Part shown: positions 21,601-22,423 of the stretch, piece after piece
Layout of the letters: each line of letters starts with the position of its first letter
How positions within the stretch are numbered: the stretch's first letter is position 1
From: Gonium pectorale
Taxonomy: Eukaryota > Chlorophyta > Chlorophyceae > Chlamydomonadales > Volvocaceae
Direction of reading: 5' to 3'
Assembly (NCBI GenBank): GCA_001584585.1
Contig: LSYV01000024.1
Span: forward strand, 1,232,345-1,254,767
DNA: 22,423 nt
Notes under the pieces: generated by a model
Told to the model about the DNA's origin: nothing
The model's database searches: none
Seen by the model: the letters and a program-made list of their open reading frames with translations, nothing else
Translations under genes and position numbers: made by a program

Positions 21601-22423
21601 GGCCGGAAAGGAGGGCCCGCGGCAGAGCGGCGGGCGTGGGCAAGCAAGCGCGCGGCAGGGGCGCCGGTAGGACGGAGCAAACCGGCAGCAAAAGGGCTGC
21701 CGGCGACATGCGACCCGAGGGTCCTGCCCATCCGTCGCTCGCCGCACCGCGCTCTGCCCCCGTGCCCCTCCGCTCCCTCACCCCCACCGCTCTCTGCCCC
21801 CGTGCTCCCTTACGGACGGGACATACGCTGCTGGCGCCCAGCTCGTCGTTGTCCATTCGCCTTTCCCTTCAACTCCGCTCCCTCACCCCCACCGCCACCC
21901 TGTCTTGCCGCGCCTTGCTCTGCTGCGCACCCTCCCCGCTGCCGGCTGGACGAGCACGCCGACCCACGGGTCTCGCGCCCACTCCCCACCCATCCTCACC
22001 CGCCCGCACCGCCCGCCCGCCCCGTCCTGCCCCGCCGCCTGCCGCCTGTGCCCCCTCCCACCACCGCCCGCCCAGGAGAAGATCTTCCCGCCCGACCAGC
22101 TGCACGCGCTGATGGCCGACAGCGACTACGTGGTGATGGCCACACCGCACACGCCCGCCACGCACCGTATGGTGGACGCCGCCGCCATCGCCGCCATGCG
22201 GCCGCACGGCGTCTTCATAAACCTGGGGCGCGGCAAGTGCGTGGACGAGGCGGCGCTGATCGAGGGTGAGGGAGGCGGCGGTCGAGCCGTCGAGGAAAGG
22301 AGTGTTGGGTTGTTGGGGTGGGGTCGGGACGACGGGGGATTGGGGAAGCTGGACACCCGGGGGGTTGGGGTGAGGCAGGGGGGAGGGGGGGTTCCTATTG
22401 GAGGGTGAAGGCCATCGAAGGGC
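18647..22423 (+). CDS. D-isomer-specific 2-hydroxyacid dehydrogenase, 3' end beyond window
   Basis: NAD(P)-dependent oxidoreductase acting on a 2-hydroxy or 2-oxo acid; the substrate cannot be told from sequence. Exons: 18647-18886, 19364-19477, 20142-20228, 20990-21054, 21454-21568 and 22076-22265, all GT..AG with matching phase, covering 270 codons. Seen: N-terminal NLLIVSGPDSPEL, LLNCGVGKNAGKRDDIR (about 64-80), MHSASAGLEHLLFPELVEG (about 90-108), YSHSLAEYCLTACNWFAKDL (about 121-140), GKTLGIIGYGDIGQACGRIA with the dinucleotide motif GYGDIG (169-174), DSDYVVMATPHTPATHRMV (about 222-240), and GVFINLGRGKCVDEAALIE, where Arg259 is the expected catalytic arginine. The catalytic Glu and His should follow in exons outside the window. 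ATG 18647 has good context (GCGCCATGTC). The nearest relatives I recall are algal dehydrogenases of the glyoxylate reductase or phosphoglycerate dehydrogenase superfamily. Confidence 0.9.
19627..19686. repeat. 20-bp inverted repeat with TA-rich loop in dehydrogenase intron 2
   Basis: Left arm GCGCCTCAGTACCAGTGGAT (19627-19646) pairs with 19667-19686, with one mismatch in 20. The 20-nt loop is a CA run followed by ATGTATATATAC. A (TA)n run lies immediately 5' at about 19610-19626. The transcript could form a strong hairpin. Confidence 0.75.
19814..19850 (+). repeat. 14-bp tandem repeat, 2.6 copies
   Basis: ACCGGTGATGTCAT occurs twice in tandem and is followed by ACCGGTGAT. All copies are identical. 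It lies in dehydrogenase intron 2. Confidence 0.9.
19980..20035 (+). repeat. Two 21-bp direct repeats, period 35
   Basis: GGACTGACAGG, then T or A, then GCGGG, then A or G, then TAA, at 19980-20000 and 20015-20035. They match at 19 of 21 positions. They lie in dehydrogenase intron 2. Confidence 0.8.
20366..20379 (+). repeat. 14-base G run within a G-tract-rich intron
   Basis: A run of 14 G at 20366-20379 sits among many other G tracts between about 20229 and 20465 on the sense strand of dehydrogenase intron 3. The run directly abuts an intronic repeat copy starting TTGAAGGGG. Confidence 0.85.
20380..20446 (+). repeat. Two partial copies of the intronic repeat
   Basis: TTGAAGGGGAAAGGGGAATG then AACAACGACGCG at 20380-20411, and AATGAACAACGACGCGGG again at about 20429-20446. 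Both are in antisense orientation relative to the copy in the pseudouridine synthase intron as read in its gene's sense. Confidence 0.6.
20640..20698 (+). repeat. Long copy of the intronic repeat, left arm of an inverted pair
   Basis: This 59-nt segment starts TTGAAGGGAACGGGGAATGA and ends GCGCCAGCAGCGTATGTCCC plus GTCC. It is about 90% identical (six mismatches counted by eye) to the reverse complement of 21814-21872. It lies in dehydrogenase intron 3. Confidence 0.75.
20768..20798 (+). repeat. Copy 2 of the 31-nt intronic repeat (GAAAGGGAAACG core)
   Basis: Matches the minus strand of 2008-2038 at 28 of 31 positions. It lies in dehydrogenase intron 3, in gene sense. Confidence 0.55.
21301..21355 (+). 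pseudogene. Decayed duplicate of the start of dehydrogenase exon 5
   Basis: CCCCGCAGCTACAGAGACAC followed by CGGCCAGGCG closely matches the true acceptor and exon start at 21447-21477 (CCCCGCAGCTACGGAGACAT, CGGCCAGGCG). After a gap of about seven bases, a weaker match continues to CTTCCGCA. The copy keeps a plausible acceptor, but the GYGDIG motif would read YRDTG and no donor is seen before the real exon. Confidence 0.65.
21768..21895 (+). repeat. 23-bp direct repeats flanking an intronic repeat copy
   Basis: CTCCGCTCCCTCACCCCCAC plus CGC occurs at 21768-21790 and again at 21873-21895, identical, separated by 82 nt. Those 82 nt contain the 59-nt repeat copy 21814-21872, which ends exactly at the second direct repeat. 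CTCTGCCCCCGTGC is also repeated, near 21752 and 21792. Confidence 0.75.
21814..21872 (-). repeat. Long copy of the intronic repeat, right arm of the inverted pair
   Basis: Reverse-complement partner of 20640-20698. On the plus strand it reads GGACGGGACATACGCTGCTG, continues to GTCGTTGTCCATTCGCCTTT, and ends CCCTTCAA. It lies in dehydrogenase intron 5, about 200 nt before the exon 6 acceptor. Confidence 0.75.

Overview
The window looks like nuclear DNA of a volvocine or Chlamydomonas-like green alga (Chlamydomonadales). The evidence is GC-rich codon use, genes of many short exons with GTGCG/GTGAG/GTGGG donors and C-rich acceptors, Ala/Gln/Glu-rich insertions inside conserved enzymes, TGTAA-type polyadenylation signals, and a Chlamydomonas-style ankyrin-like fragment. 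All exon models were built by eye from splice sites, codon phase and remembered protein families. No alignment was run.

Layout. (1) 623-4869, minus: a nine-exon RluA-family RNA pseudouridine synthase resembling plant PUS5; all phases close to a 610-residue protein. (2) 5241-6073, plus, divergent from it: a three-exon, 125-residue unrecognised protein with a C-terminal membrane segment. (3) About 6074-8750: no gene recognised. (4) 8821-9033: a short lysine/alanine-rich ORF fragment. (5) 9138-9778: an ankyrin-like fragment broken by two frameshifts and a stop. (6) 9779-11400: no gene recognised; holds a 20-N assembly gap. (7) 11406-14315, plus: a coiled-coil (DUF4200) axonemal protein of the CCDC42/CFAP73 type, probably FAP73/MIA2. 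(8) 16287-17843, minus: a complete five-exon ATG8, tail-to-tail with the CFAP73 gene. (9) 18647 to the window end, plus, divergent from ATG8: the first six exons of a D-isomer-specific 2-hydroxyacid dehydrogenase.

The genes are functionally unrelated (RNA modification, cilia, autophagy, metabolism) and form no operon or pathway. The most unusual content is inside introns. A short repeat family recurs in introns of the pseudouridine synthase and dehydrogenase genes. Two copies in opposite orientation bracket dehydrogenase exons 4 and 5, which together total 180 nt, so the pair could loop them out in frame or help form a circular RNA. The intron before exon 5 also holds what looks like a decayed copy of the start of exon 5, the NAD-binding exon.
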